From positions 1 to 64,000 of the forward strand of contig DASPTT010000083.1 of the NCBI GenBank assembly GCA_035623275.1: a stretch of DNA of 64,000 nt. Reading direction: 5' to 3'. Source of the stretch: DASPTT01 sp035623275. Lineage in GTDB: Bacteria; Actinomycetota; Acidimicrobiia; Acidimicrobiales; UBA8190. The notes below the pieces were generated by a model. That model was not told the origin of the DNA. It worked only from the letters and a program-made list of their open reading frames with translations, and did not search any database. Numbering within the stretch: position 1 is the first letter of the stretch; the number at the start of each line of letters is the position of its first letter. Below, piece by piece: positions 43,447-51,838 of the stretch. The translations under genes were made by a program, and so were the position numbers.

Positions 43447-45909
43447 TCAGCGTCCTTCGTCGAATCGCCACTGCGCCATCTTGGGCAGACGGCGGGACCG
43501 AGCCCCACCCGTGCCCGACGAGCCCGACCGCGCCGATCGCTCCGGCGGCGATTTCGTCGACCCCAGCCTACCTGGGCTTCTGCGCCGGTCCAGGGCGGGC
43601 GAGGGCGCGCCACGGGTCGACGCCGACCGGCCGCGGCCCCCCTCGCCCTCGTCCCGGGGGCCCTGCGCGTCGTCCCAGGCGTCCCCGCCTGCCTCGTGGA
43701 GGTCGTCCCAGTCCCACTCGGCGTCGGCCTCGAACCCCGAGGGGTCGGGCCGGGCGGCCCCCGGCCCCCGGCGCCCGCCCCAGGCGCGGTCGGGGCGGTC
43801 CCGGAGCGAGGGCCCCACGTCGCGCACGAGCTCATCGGGGAGCTCGGAGAGGAACCGGCTGGGAATGGCGTGGCTGGTCGACCCCCACTGGGTGCGGCGC
43901 CAGGCGTGGGTGACGTAGAGGTGCTCGCGAGCCCGGGTGATGCCCACGTAGCACAGGCGCCGCTCCTCCTCGAGCTGCACCGGGTCGTCGAGGGCGCGCA
44001 GGTGGGGGAAGACCCCGTCCTCCATGCCGATGAGGAAGACCGCCGGGAACTCGAGCCCCTTGGCCGTGTGCAGCGTCATGAGCGAGACGCGGCTGCCGTC
44101 GCCCCCGAGCTCGTCCGCATCGGCCACCAGGGCCACCGACTCGAGGAACGAGTCGAGGTCGTCGTACTGGGTGGCGGCCACGGCCAGCTCGCCGATGTTC
44201 TCGAGCCGCCCGCGGGCGTCGAGGGTCCCCTCCGCCTCGAGCTCGGCCCGGTAGCCGGTGCGGACGGCCACCTCGTCGACGAGCACGGCGGGGCCGGCGC
44301 CCTCGACGACGAGGGTGCGCAACCCGTCGAGGAGCGTGCGCAGCTCGGCCACGCCCTTCGCCGCGCGCCCCGTCACCCCGGCATCGGCGGCGAAGGCCAG
44401 CGCCGCCGCGAACGACAGGCCGTTGGCACGGGCCCAGGCCGACAGGCGCTCGGCCGACGTGTCGCCGATGCCCCGGCGCGGGACGTTGACGATTCGCCGG
44501 GCCGACACCTCGTCGGACGGGTTGGCCAGCACCCGCAGGTAGGCGAGGACGTCCTTCACCTCGCGGCGGTCGTAGAAACGGGTCCCGCCCACCACCTTGA
44601 GGGGGATCCGGGCCCGCCCGAGGGCCTCCTCCAGGGCCCGGCTCTGGGCGTTGGTGCGGTAGAAGACCGCCACGTCGCCGTAGCGGAGGCCCTCGGTGGC
44701 GCACAGCCGGGCGATCTCACGGGTCACCCAGGCGGCCTCGTCGTACTCGTCCTCGGCCCGGTAGCGCCGCAGCGGCTCGCCGCGCCCGCCCTCGGTCCAC
44801 AGCTCCTTGGGCACGCGCGTCGTGTTGTTGGCGATGACGGCGTTGGCGGCGTCGAGGATCGTCTTGGTCGAGCGGTAGTTCTGCTCGAGCGGGATCACCG
44901 CCGCGTCGGGGAAGGCCTCTTCGAACTCGAGGATGTTGCGGATGTCCGCCGAGCGGAACGAGTAGATCGACTGGTCGCTGTCGCCGACCACGCACACGTT
45001 GCGGTGGGCGGCGCCCAGCATGAGGACGATCTCGTTCTGTGCCCGGTTGGTGTCCTGGTACTCGTCCACCAGCACGTGGGTGAAGCGTCGCTGGTAGGAC
45101 TCGAGCACGTCAGGGCACGTGCGGAAGAGATCGACGACGCACAGGAGCAGGTCGTCGAAGTCCATAGCCGACGCGGCGCGCAGCCGCCCCTGGTACTCGG
45201 CGTAGACGTCGGCGATGCGACGGTCGAAGACGCTCGTCGCCGCGGCGGCGAAGTCGCCGGGGCCCACCAGCTCCGCCTTGGCGCGTGAGATGGCCGCCTG
45301 CACCCCGCGGGGCGGCAACTTCTTCGAATCGATGTTCAGGTCGCGCTCGACCTGCTCGACGAGCCGGCGCGAGTCACTGTCGTCGTAGATGGTGAACGAG
45401 CGCCGGTATCCCAGCCGGTCCGCGTGCGTGCGCAGGATGCGCACGCAGGCTGCGTGGAAGGTCGAGACCCACATGCGCTCCGCCGGCGGCCCGATGAGCG
45501 CGACGAGGCGCTCGCGCATCTCGTCGGCCGCCTTGTTGGTGAAGGTGATGGCCAGGATCTCCCAGGGGGCGGCCTCTGCCGTGGCCACCAGGTGGGCGAC
45601 CCGGCGGGTCAGCACCCGGGTCTTGCCCGAGCCCGCGCCCGCCACCACGAGGAGCGGGCCGCCACGGTGCACCACAGCCCGGCGCTGTGGATCGTTGAGG
45701 CCCTCGAGCAGCTCGTCGGGGTCGATGTCGAGCCCCGCCCAGCGGCCCCGTCGGGCCGGCGCTCCGGGCTCGGTCTCCTCCCCGACGCTTCCGCCGTGGC
45801 CGGGCGCGGCCGGCGCCTCGGCGACCTCGAAGTCGTCGAACTCGTCGCCCTCGTAGGCGCCCACGCCGAGCCGGGGCAACGGCGCGGCGGGGGTCCCTGC
45901 ACCCGCCAT
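43447..45909 (-). CDS. UvrD/PcrA-type DNA helicase
   Basis: The 820-residue superfamily 1 helicase has Walker A GAGSGKT, motif II DEYQDTN, motif III GDSDQSIYSFR, QNYRSTK and TLHTAKGLEFPAVFL. It unwinds DNA 3' to 5' in repair and replication-fork rescue. The N-terminus has an extra acidic/Ala-Gly extension of about 65 residues, and the C-terminus a Gly/Arg/Asp/Ser low-complexity tail of about 100 residues; both are longer than in compact PcrA. It lies eight bases after guaA. ATG at 45909. Confidence 0.93.
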   Translation of the reverse strand: MAGAGTPAAPLPRLGVGAYEGDEFDDFEVAEAPAAPGHGGSVGEETEPGAPARRGRWAGLDIDPDELLEGLNDPQRRAVVHRGGPLLVVAGAGSGKTRVLTRRVAHLVATAEAAPWEILAITFTNKAADEMRERLVALIGPPAERMWVSTFHAACVRILRTHADRLGYRRSFTIYDDSDSRRLVEQVERDLNIDSKKLPPRGVQAAISRAKAELVGPGDFAAAATSVFDRRIADVYAEYQGRLRAASAMDFDDLLLCVVDLFRTCPDVLESYQRRFTHVLVDEYQDTNRAQNEIVLMLGAAHRNVCVVGDSDQSIYSFRSADIRNILEFEEAFPDAAVIPLEQNYRSTKTILDAANAVIANNTTRVPKELWTEGGRGEPLRRYRAEDEYDEAAWVTREIARLCATEGLRYGDVAVFYRTNAQSRALEEALGRARIPLKVVGGTRFYDRREVKDVLAYLRVLANPSDEVSARRIVNVPRRGIGDTSAERLSAWARANGLSFAAALAFAADAGVTGRAAKGVAELRTLLDGLRTLVVEGAGPAVLVDEVAVRTGYRAELEAEGTLDARGRLENIGELAVAATQYDDLDSFLESVALVADADELGGDGSRVSLMTLHTAKGLEFPAVFLIGMEDGVFPHLRALDDPVQLEEERRLCYVGITRAREHLYVTHAWRRTQWGSTSHAIPSRFLSELPDELVRDVGPSLRDRPDRAWGGRRGPGAARPDPSGFEADAEWDWDDLHEAGGDAWDDAQGPRDEGEGGRGRSASTRGAPSPALDRRRSPGRLGSTKSPPERSARSGSSGTGGARSRRLPKMAQWRFDEGR

Positions 45910-45917
45910 GGCCCGCG

Positions 45918-47462
45918 TCACTCCCACTCGATGGTGCCAGGCGGCTTGGACGTGATGTCCAGCGCCACCCGGTTCACGCCGTCGACCTCGTTGATGATGC
46001 GCGAGCTGAGGCGCTCGAGGAGGTCGAAGGGCAGCCGTGCCCAGTCCGCGGTCATGGCGTCGTCGGAGGTGACGGCGCGGATCACGATCGGGTACGCGTA
46101 GGTGCGGGCGTCGCCCATGACGCCGACCGTGCGCACGGCGGGGAGCACGGCGAAGCTCTGCCACAGCTCGCGATAGAGCCCGGCGCGCCGGACCTCCTCC
46201 AACACGACGGCGTCGGCGGCGCGCAGGATCTCGGCCCGCTCGGGTGTCACCTCGCCGATGATGCGCACGGCCAGGCCGGGGCCCGGGAACGGCTGGCGCC
46301 AGACGATCTCCTCGGGGAGGCCGAGCTCCTCGCCCACGGCACGGACCTCGTCCTTGAACAGGAGCCGCAGGGGCTCGACGAGGTCGAAGGCCATGTCCTC
46401 GGGCAGGCCGCCCACGTTGTGGTGCGACTTGATGGTGGCCGCGTCCGCCGTCCCCGACTCGATGATGTCCGGGTACAGCGTCCCCTGCACGAGAAAGCGC
46501 GCCTCTTCGACGTCCGCCGCCACCTCCTCGAAGACACGGATGAACGTCTCGCCGATGGCCTTGCGCTTCGCCTCGGGCTCGGTGACGCCCTTGAGGACGC
46601 CGAAGAAACGGTCGGCCGCCTTGACGTGGATCAGGTCGAAGTGGAATTGGCGACGGAAGGTCTCCTCGACCTGTTCGGCCTCACCTGAGCGCATGAGCCC
46701 GGTGTCGACGAACACACAGGTGAGCTGGTCGCCCACGGCGCGATGCACGAGGGCGGCGGCCACCGCGGAGTCGACCCCGCCGGAGAGGGCGCACAGGACG
46801 CGCGCACCGCCGACCTGGGCCCGCACCTCCTCCACCGACGACTCGATGATGTTGGTGTGCGTCCACAGCGGGCGCGCGCCGCAGACGTCGAAGAGGAACC
46901 GCTCGAGCAGTGCCTGGCCCCGGTCGGTGTGCACCACCTCGGGATGGAACTGCACGCCGTGGATGCGCCGCTCGGCGTGCTCGAGCACGGCGACGGGCGC
47001 CTCGGCGGTCGAGGCCCGGGCCACGAACCCGGGGGGCACCTCGGTGATCGAGTCGCCGTGGCTCATCCACACGTCGACCGGGCCGGTCGGCGGGTAGTCG
47101 GCGAAGAGGGGGGACGAGCCGGTGCGGTTGAGCACGGTCCGGCCGTACTCGCCCCGGCCTGTGCGCGTCACCGTGCCGCCGAGCTGCTGGGTCAGCAGCT
47201 GCGCGCCGTAGCAGATGCCCAGGATCGGCACGCCGGTGTCGTAGATGGCGGGATCGATCTGCGGCGCCCACTCCGCGTACACCGACTGCGGGCCGCCGGA
47301 GAGGATGATGCCCTTGGGCCGACGCGCCATGAGCTCCGGGGCACCGATGTCGTGGCGGACGATCTCCGAGTAGACGCGCGCCTCGCGGACGCGCCGGGCG
47401 ATCAGCTGGGCGTACTGGGCGCCGAAGTCGACGACGAGGACGACGTCAGGTGATTCGGTCAT
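45918..47462 (-). CDS. guaA: GMP synthase (glutamine-hydrolysing)
   Basis: The 514-residue enzyme aminates XMP to GMP. The glutaminase domain has the nucleophile in GICYGAQLL and the His/Glu pair in FHPEVVH; the ATP-pyrophosphatase domain has SGGVDS and the C-terminal dimer domain ends KPPGTIEWE. It ends eight bases before the helicase gene, so co-transcription is likely. Its start is ATG at 47462. It follows guaB3 on the same strand. Confidence 0.96.
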   Translation of the reverse strand: MTESPDVVLVVDFGAQYAQLIARRVREARVYSEIVRHDIGAPELMARRPKGIILSGGPQSVYAEWAPQIDPAIYDTGVPILGICYGAQLLTQQLGGTVTRTGRGEYGRTVLNRTGSSPLFADYPPTGPVDVWMSHGDSITEVPPGFVARASTAEAPVAVLEHAERRIHGVQFHPEVVHTDRGQALLERFLFDVCGARPLWTHTNIIESSVEEVRAQVGGARVLCALSGGVDSAVAAALVHRAVGDQLTCVFVDTGLMRSGEAEQVEETFRRQFHFDLIHVKAADRFFGVLKGVTEPEAKRKAIGETFIRVFEEVAADVEEARFLVQGTLYPDIIESGTADAATIKSHHNVGGLPEDMAFDLVEPLRLLFKDEVRAVGEELGLPEEIVWRQPFPGPGLAVRIIGEVTPERAEILRAADAVVLEEVRRAGLYRELWQSFAVLPAVRTVGVMGDARTYAYPIVIRAVTSDDAMTADWARLPFDLLERLSSRIINEVDGVNRVALDITSKPPGTIEWE

Positions 47463-47547
47463 CGGCGGGTGGCGGGTCGGGCGTGGGGCGACGGTGGCGG
47501 GCGGAGCCGGCGGCGTGGCGTGGCGGCGAGCGGGCCGGCGGCCGAGC

Positions 47548-48711
47548 TCAGTGGCCCATCCCCACGCGCTGGGACCGCTGCAGGTCCTTGCCCTCGGTCT
47601 GCAGGGCCGGTGCCACCATCACCTCGGCCTTCTGGAATTCCTTGACCGTCTGGTACCCGGTGGTGGCCATGGAGGTGCGCAGTGCCCCGAAGAGGTTCAT
47701 GCGACCGTCGTTCTCGTGGGCCGGCCCGAGGAGGATCTCCTTGAGCGACCCGCGCACGGTGGTGCGCACGCGCGCGCCACGGGGCAGCGTCGGGTGGAAC
47801 GTGGCCATGCCCCAGTGGAAGCCCCGGCACGGCGCCTCCTCGGCCGACGACAGGGGCGAGCCGAGCATGACGGCGTCGGCGCCGCAGGCGATGGCCTTGG
47901 CGATGTCACCGCCCCGGCTCATGCCGCCGTCGGCGATGACGTGGACGTAGACGCCGGTCTCGTCGAGGTGGCGCATCCGGGCGCCGGCCACGTCCGCGAT
48001 TGCGGTGGCCTGGGGCACGCCGATGCCCAGCACGCCCCGCGTGGTGCACGCGTTGCCCGGGCCCACGCCGACGAGCACGCCCACCGCACCGGTGCGCATG
48101 AGGTGGAGGGCCGCCTGGTACGAGGCGCAACCGCCCACGATCACCGGGATGTCGAACTCGCGGATGAAGCGCTTGAGGTTGAGCGGCTCCACCGTCTTCG
48201 ACACGTGCTCGGCGGACACCACGGTGCCCTGGATCACCAGCATGTCGAGCTCGCCGGCCAGGATGGCGGGGGCGAATTCCGCCGTCTTCTGGGGGGTGAC
48301 CGAGGCACAGGAGACGACCCCGGCGGCCTTGACCTGGCGGATGCGCTCGGTGACGAGCTCGGGCTTCACGGGCTCGAGGTACATCTGCTGCATCCGGGCC
48401 GTGGCCTTGTCGTCCTCGAGCTCGGCGATCTCCTCGAAGAGGTGCTCGGGGTCCTCGTAGCGGGTCCAGAGCCCCTCGAGGTTGAGGACGGCAAGCCCCC
48501 CGAGGCGGCCGATCTCCACGGCGGTGCGCGGGCTCACCACACCGTCCATGGCCGCGGCCATGAGGGGCAGGTCGAAGTGGAACGCGTCGATCTCCCAGGA
48601 GATGTCGACGTCCTCGGGGTCGCGGGTCCGCCGGCTCGGCACGATGGCGATGTCGTCGAAGCCGTAGGCCTGCCGACCCGACTTGTAGATCCCGATCTCG
48701 ATCTCAGCCAC
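47548..48711 (-). CDS. guaB3: GuaB3-type IMP dehydrogenase-related protein
   Basis: The 387-residue barrel protein has GuaB3 signatures: MAEIEIGIYKSGRQAYGFDDIAIVP-like start, MAAAMDGVVSPRTAVEIGRLGGL, and the catalytic-Cys loop GPGNACTTRGVLGIG. It lacks CBS domains. GuaB3 proteins are distinct from true IMP dehydrogenase; a GMP reductase role has been reported for a cyanobacterial one. GTG at 48711 has AGGAGG about seven bases upstream. No guaB2 is visible, so this should not be read as the main IMPDH. Confidence 0.93.
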   Translation of the reverse strand: MAEIEIGIYKSGRQAYGFDDIAIVPSRRTRDPEDVDISWEIDAFHFDLPLMAAAMDGVVSPRTAVEIGRLGGLAVLNLEGLWTRYEDPEHLFEEIAELEDDKATARMQQMYLEPVKPELVTERIRQVKAAGVVSCASVTPQKTAEFAPAILAGELDMLVIQGTVVSAEHVSKTVEPLNLKRFIREFDIPVIVGGCASYQAALHLMRTGAVGVLVGVGPGNACTTRGVLGIGVPQATAIADVAGARMRHLDETGVYVHVIADGGMSRGGDIAKAIACGADAVMLGSPLSSAEEAPCRGFHWGMATFHPTLPRGARVRTTVRGSLKEILLGPAHENDGRMNLFGALRTSMATTGYQTVKEFQKAEVMVAPALQTEGKDLQRSQRVGMGH

Positions 48712-48744
48712 CTGGCTGCCTCCTGCCCGTGTCCCGCGACCAAT

Positions 48745-48765
48745 ACCCGGGCCCAGGCCCCGGGT
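48745..48765 (-). promoter_or_regulatory. Hairpin in the guaB3 leader
   Basis: A perfect 7-bp stem (ACCCGGG / CCCGGGT) with a 7-base loop lies 34-54 bases upstream of the guaB3 start and downstream of the Nudix gene. It may be a Nudix terminator or a leader structure; the sequence does not decide. Confidence 0.35.
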
Positions 48766-48856
48766 GCCCAGGGCCCAGTGCCGCTCGCCGTTCGCCCGCC
48801 GGCGATCCCTCCACCCTACCGTCCCGATGCGCGGCCCCCGGTGTGCGGGGGAGCCG

Positions 48857-49561
48857 TCACACCGACAGCACCAGCCGCAACAGCTCCACCAGCATCCGGG
48901 CCGTCGCTCCCCAGATCGTGTCGTCGCCGAGCTCGAAGAACCACACGGGGAAGTCGTCGCCGCGCCCGGGGATGGCCCAGCGCTCCTCCCGGAAGCAGGC
49001 CGGATCGGCCAGATCGCTGAGCGCGGCGTCGAAGACGTGCTCGACCTCGGTCGGATTGGCCGCCAGCGCAGGCCGGCCCGGGAGCAAGGCGACCACGGGG
49101 GTGATGGTCGTCCCCGAGGACACCGTGCCAAGCTTGCTCAGCCGCCCCACCAGCTCGATCCCGGCGGGGTCGAGGCCGACCTCCTCGGCGGCTTCTCGCA
49201 GGGCTCCGCGCTCGGGTGACTCCCCCTCCTCCAGGCGCCCACCAGGAAAACTCACCTCGCCGCGATGCGACCGCAGATGCGCGGCGCGGCGGGTCAGCAC
49301 CACGCGAGCCTCACCGTCCTCCTCGAACACCGGGACCAGCACCGCCGCGGGCGCGCCGGGGTCGGGGATCCCGTCGACCACCACGCGCTCCGCGCCACGC
49401 AGGGCGTGGTGATGGGAGCGCACGGCCTCGGCGACCCGGGCCGCGCCGATGGGGCGCCGTCGCGGCTCGGGCAGCGCCGCCCAGGGGGCGGGGCCGCCGG
49501 CGCGCGCCGTCGCTGGGCGGGGGATGACCTGGCGACCGCCGCGCCCGAACGCCGACTCCAT
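48857..49561 (-). CDS. Nudix hydrolase (CoA pyrophosphatase-like)
   Basis: The 234-residue protein carries the Nudix box GGRLEEGESPERGALREAAEEVGL-like signature (G-x5-E-x7-REAAEEVGL), preceded by LTRRAAHLRSHRGEVSFPGG, which is the CoA-pyrophosphatase (NudL) extension. It would cleave CoA or its derivatives to acyl-phosphopantetheine and 3',5'-ADP. ATG at 49561. It is encoded upstream of guaB3 on the same strand. Confidence 0.85.
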   Translation of the reverse strand: MESAFGRGGRQVIPRPATARAGGPAPWAALPEPRRRPIGAARVAEAVRSHHHALRGAERVVVDGIPDPGAPAAVLVPVFEEDGEARVVLTRRAAHLRSHRGEVSFPGGRLEEGESPERGALREAAEEVGLDPAGIELVGRLSKLGTVSSGTTITPVVALLPGRPALAANPTEVEHVFDAALSDLADPACFREERWAIPGRGDDFPVWFFELGDDTIWGATARMLVELLRLVLSV

Positions 49562-49619
49562 CGCCGGGACCCTACCGGTCACGGCCGGGGCGGCTGCCCC
49601 CTCCGTGGGCGGACGCGAC

Positions 49620-49645
49620 GGTGGCCGGGCACCGGCCCGGCCACC
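49620..49645 (-). terminator. Strong hairpin between groEL and Nudix genes
   Basis: A perfect 11-bp stem (GGTGGCCGGGC / GCCCGGCCACC) with a 4-base loop lies about 120 bases past the groEL stop. It is the best candidate for the end of the groES-groEL transcript, although no T-tract follows. Confidence 0.6.
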
Positions 49646-49652
49646 GTCCACC

Positions 49653-49716
49653 ATGTCGTGCGGCCCGTGTCATGCGGCCCATGTCGTGCGGCCCGTGTCG
49701 TGCGGCCGTGTCCTGC
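49653..49716. repeat. 14-bp tandem repeat, four and a half copies
   Basis: Units of (A/G)TGTC(G/A)TGCGGCCC begin at 49653, 49667, 49681 and 49695, with a partial unit at 49708. They lie between groEL and its putative terminator. Confidence 0.9.
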
Positions 49717-49763
49717 ATCGACCACATGCGGCCGCTCGGCGGCGCCGTGGCGCCGCCGGAACG

Positions 49764-51410
49764 TCACATCATGCCCATGCCGCCCATGCCGCCCATGCCC
49801 GCGGCGGCGGCCGCGGCCGCCGCCGCGTCCTTCTTCTCGGGCTTCTCGGCCACCAGGGCCTCGGTCGTGAGCAGGAGCCCCGCCACCGAGGCGGCGTTCT
49901 GCAGGGCAGAGCGCGTCACCTTGGCGGGGTCGATGACGCCGGCCTTCACCAGGTCCTCGAGCTCGCCGGTGGCGGCATTGAGGCCGGTGTTGCCCTTGGC
50001 CAACTCGACCTCGCGCACCTTGATCGAGCCCTCCAACCCGGCGTTGATCGCGATCCATCGCAGCGGCTCGTCGAGGGCACGGGCCACGATCGACGCCCCG
50101 GTGGACTCGTCGCCCTCCAGATCGGCGATGAGCTTGTCGAGCGACGAGCGGCTGCGCACCAGCGCGGTGCCGCCACCGGCCACGATGCCCTCCTCGATGG
50201 CGGCGCGCGTCGCGCTCAGCGCGTCCTCGATGCGGTGCTTCTTCTCCTTGAGCTCGACCTCGGTCGCCGCACCCACCTTGACGACGGCGACGCCGCCGGC
50301 CAGCTTGGCCAGCCGCTCCTGGAGCTTCTCGCGGTCCCAGTCGGAGTCGGTGTCCTCGATCTCGCGCTTGATCTGCGCGATCCGGCCCTTGACGTCCTCC
50401 TCGGTCCCGGCACCCTCGACGATGGTCGTGTCGTCCTTGGTCACGATGACCTTGCGGGCCCGCCCCAGCAGGTCGAGCGTGGTGTGCTCGAGCTTGAGGC
50501 CGACCTCCTCGGAGATCACCTGGCCGCCGCTCAGCACGGCGATGTCCTGGAGCATGGCCTTGCGGCGCTCGCCGAAGCCGGGTGCCTTGACGGCCACGGA
50601 GACGAAGGTGCCGCGGATCTTGTTGACGACCAGCGTGGCCAGGGCCTCGCCCTCGACGTCCTCGGCGATGATGAGCAGCGGGCGGCCCGTCTGCATGACC
50701 TTCTCGAGCACCGGCACCAGGTCGTGCACCGCGCTCACCTTCTGGTTGGCGATGAGCACGTAGGCGTCGTCGAGGACGGCCTCCTGGCGCTCGGGGTCGG
50801 TGACGAAGTACGGCGACAGGTAGCCCTTGTCGAACTGCATGCCCTCGGTGAACTCGAGCTCGAGGCCGAAGGTGTTCGACTCCTCCACGGTGACGGTCCC
50901 GTCCTTGCCGACCTTGTCGATCGCCTCGGCCAGCACGTCGCCGATCGAGGAGTCCGCGGCCGAGATGGCGGCCACCTGGGCGATCTCGGTCTTGGAGTCG
51001 ATCTCCCGGGCCTGGGAGCGGATGGACTCGACGACCGCCTCGACCGCCTTTTCGATGCCGCGCTTGAGGGAGGTGGGCGACGCCCCGGCGGCCACGTTGC
51101 GCAGGCCCTCGTGGATGAGCGCCTGGGCCAGCACCGTGGCCGTGGTGGTGCCGTCACCGGCGACGTCGTTGGTCTTCGTCGCCACCTCCTTCACCAGCTG
51201 CGCGCCCATGTTCTCGAAGGGGTCCTCGAGCTCGACCTCCCGGGCGATGGTCACGCCGTCGTTGGTGATGGTCGGGGCGCCGAACTTCTTGTCGATGACG
51301 ACGTTGCGGCCCTTGGGGCCGAGCGTCACCTTGACCGTGTCGGCCAGCTTGTCGACGCCCGCCTCGAGCCCGCGGCGCGCGGACTCGTCGAACTTCAGGA
51401 TCTTGGGCAT
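49764..51410 (-). CDS. groEL: Chaperonin GroEL
   Basis: The 548-residue subunit forms the double-ring ATP-dependent chaperonin. KFGAPTITNDGVTIARE, AGDGTTTATVLA (nucleotide-binding) and AAIEEGIVAGGGTAL are present, and the C-terminus ends in the typical GGM-rich tail (MGGMGGMGMM). It is co-encoded with groES, 15 bases apart, so it is the housekeeping, HrcA-controlled copy. Other copies may exist elsewhere. No truncation is seen. Confidence 0.97.
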   Translation of the reverse strand: MPKILKFDESARRGLEAGVDKLADTVKVTLGPKGRNVVIDKKFGAPTITNDGVTIAREVELEDPFENMGAQLVKEVATKTNDVAGDGTTTATVLAQALIHEGLRNVAAGASPTSLKRGIEKAVEAVVESIRSQAREIDSKTEIAQVAAISAADSSIGDVLAEAIDKVGKDGTVTVEESNTFGLELEFTEGMQFDKGYLSPYFVTDPERQEAVLDDAYVLIANQKVSAVHDLVPVLEKVMQTGRPLLIIAEDVEGEALATLVVNKIRGTFVSVAVKAPGFGERRKAMLQDIAVLSGGQVISEEVGLKLEHTTLDLLGRARKVIVTKDDTTIVEGAGTEEDVKGRIAQIKREIEDTDSDWDREKLQERLAKLAGGVAVVKVGAATEVELKEKKHRIEDALSATRAAIEEGIVAGGGTALVRSRSSLDKLIADLEGDESTGASIVARALDEPLRWIAINAGLEGSIKVREVELAKGNTGLNAATGELEDLVKAGVIDPAKVTRSALQNAASVAGLLLTTEALVAEKPEKKDAAAAAAAAAGMGGMGGMGMM

Positions 51411-51425
51411 GGAGGTCGGCCCCGC

Positions 51426-51719
51426 TTACTTGGTGGTCTTGGCCAGCACGTCACGGCTGGAGAGGATGAGCAGGTCTTCGCCGTCCACCGTGATCTCGGT
51501 GCCGCCGTACTTCGAGTAGACGACCGTGTCGCCGACCTTGACGTCGAGGGGGATCAGCTCCCCGGTGTTCTCGGCCCGGCGGCCGGGGCCCACGGCCAGG
51601 ACCTCGCCCTGCTGGGGCTTCTCCTTGGCGGTGTCGGGGATGACCAGACCGGAGGCGGTGGTCTCCTCGGACTCACCGGGGCGGACGACGATCCGGTCCT
51701 CGAGGGGCTGGAGATTCAT
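51426..51719 (-). CDS. groES: Co-chaperonin GroES
   Basis: The 97-residue subunit caps GroEL. MNLQPLEDRIVVRPGESEETT, GDTVVYSKYGGTEI and DLLILSSRDVLA are family features; the mobile loop (EETTASGLVIPDTAKEKP) is intact. The ATG at 51719 follows an AGGAGG site ten bases upstream. A CIRCE operator and sigma-70-like promoter lie just upstream. Confidence 0.97.
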   Translation of the reverse strand: MNLQPLEDRIVVRPGESEETTASGLVIPDTAKEKPQQGEVLAVGPGRRAENTGELIPLDVKVGDTVVYSKYGGTEITVDGEDLLILSSRDVLAKTTK

Positions 51720-51743
51720 GACTGGCGAGCCTCCTAGGCAGCG

Positions 51744-51771
51744 TTGGCACTCACGGGGTGTCGGTGCCAGG
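51744..51771 (-). promoter_or_regulatory. Second, degenerate CIRCE-like inverted repeat
   Basis: TTGGCACTC-N10-GGTGCCAGG lies two bases from CIRCE toward groES, with an inner TGGCAC/GTGCCA pair. Its left arm differs from CIRCE at one base, and its right arm at several. It sits between the start of transcription and the ribosome-binding site. Confidence 0.45.
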
Positions 51772-51773
51772 TC

Positions 51774-51828
51774 TTAGCACTCACACCAAGCGAGTGCTAA
51801 CGATAGCGGGCACCGCGGGGAGGGGCAA
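51774..51828 (-). promoter_or_regulatory. groES-groEL promoter with perfect CIRCE operator
   Basis: On the minus strand TTGCCC (51823-51828) and TATCGT (51800-51805) are 17 bases apart and form a readable sigma-70-type promoter. Directly downstream is CIRCE, TTAGCACTC-N9-GAGTGCTAA, at 51774-51800, a perfect match to the HrcA operator; it overlaps the -10 by one base, so binding would block initiation. HrcA itself is not in the window. Confidence 0.93.
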
Positions 51829-51838
51829 CTGGATCGCT

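Noticed and set aside
47548..48711. Main IMP dehydrogenase (guaB)
   Set aside because: The sequence lacks CBS domains and has GuaB3 rather than GuaB signatures.
49653..49716. CRISPR-like array
   Set aside because: Contiguous 14-bp units without spacers.
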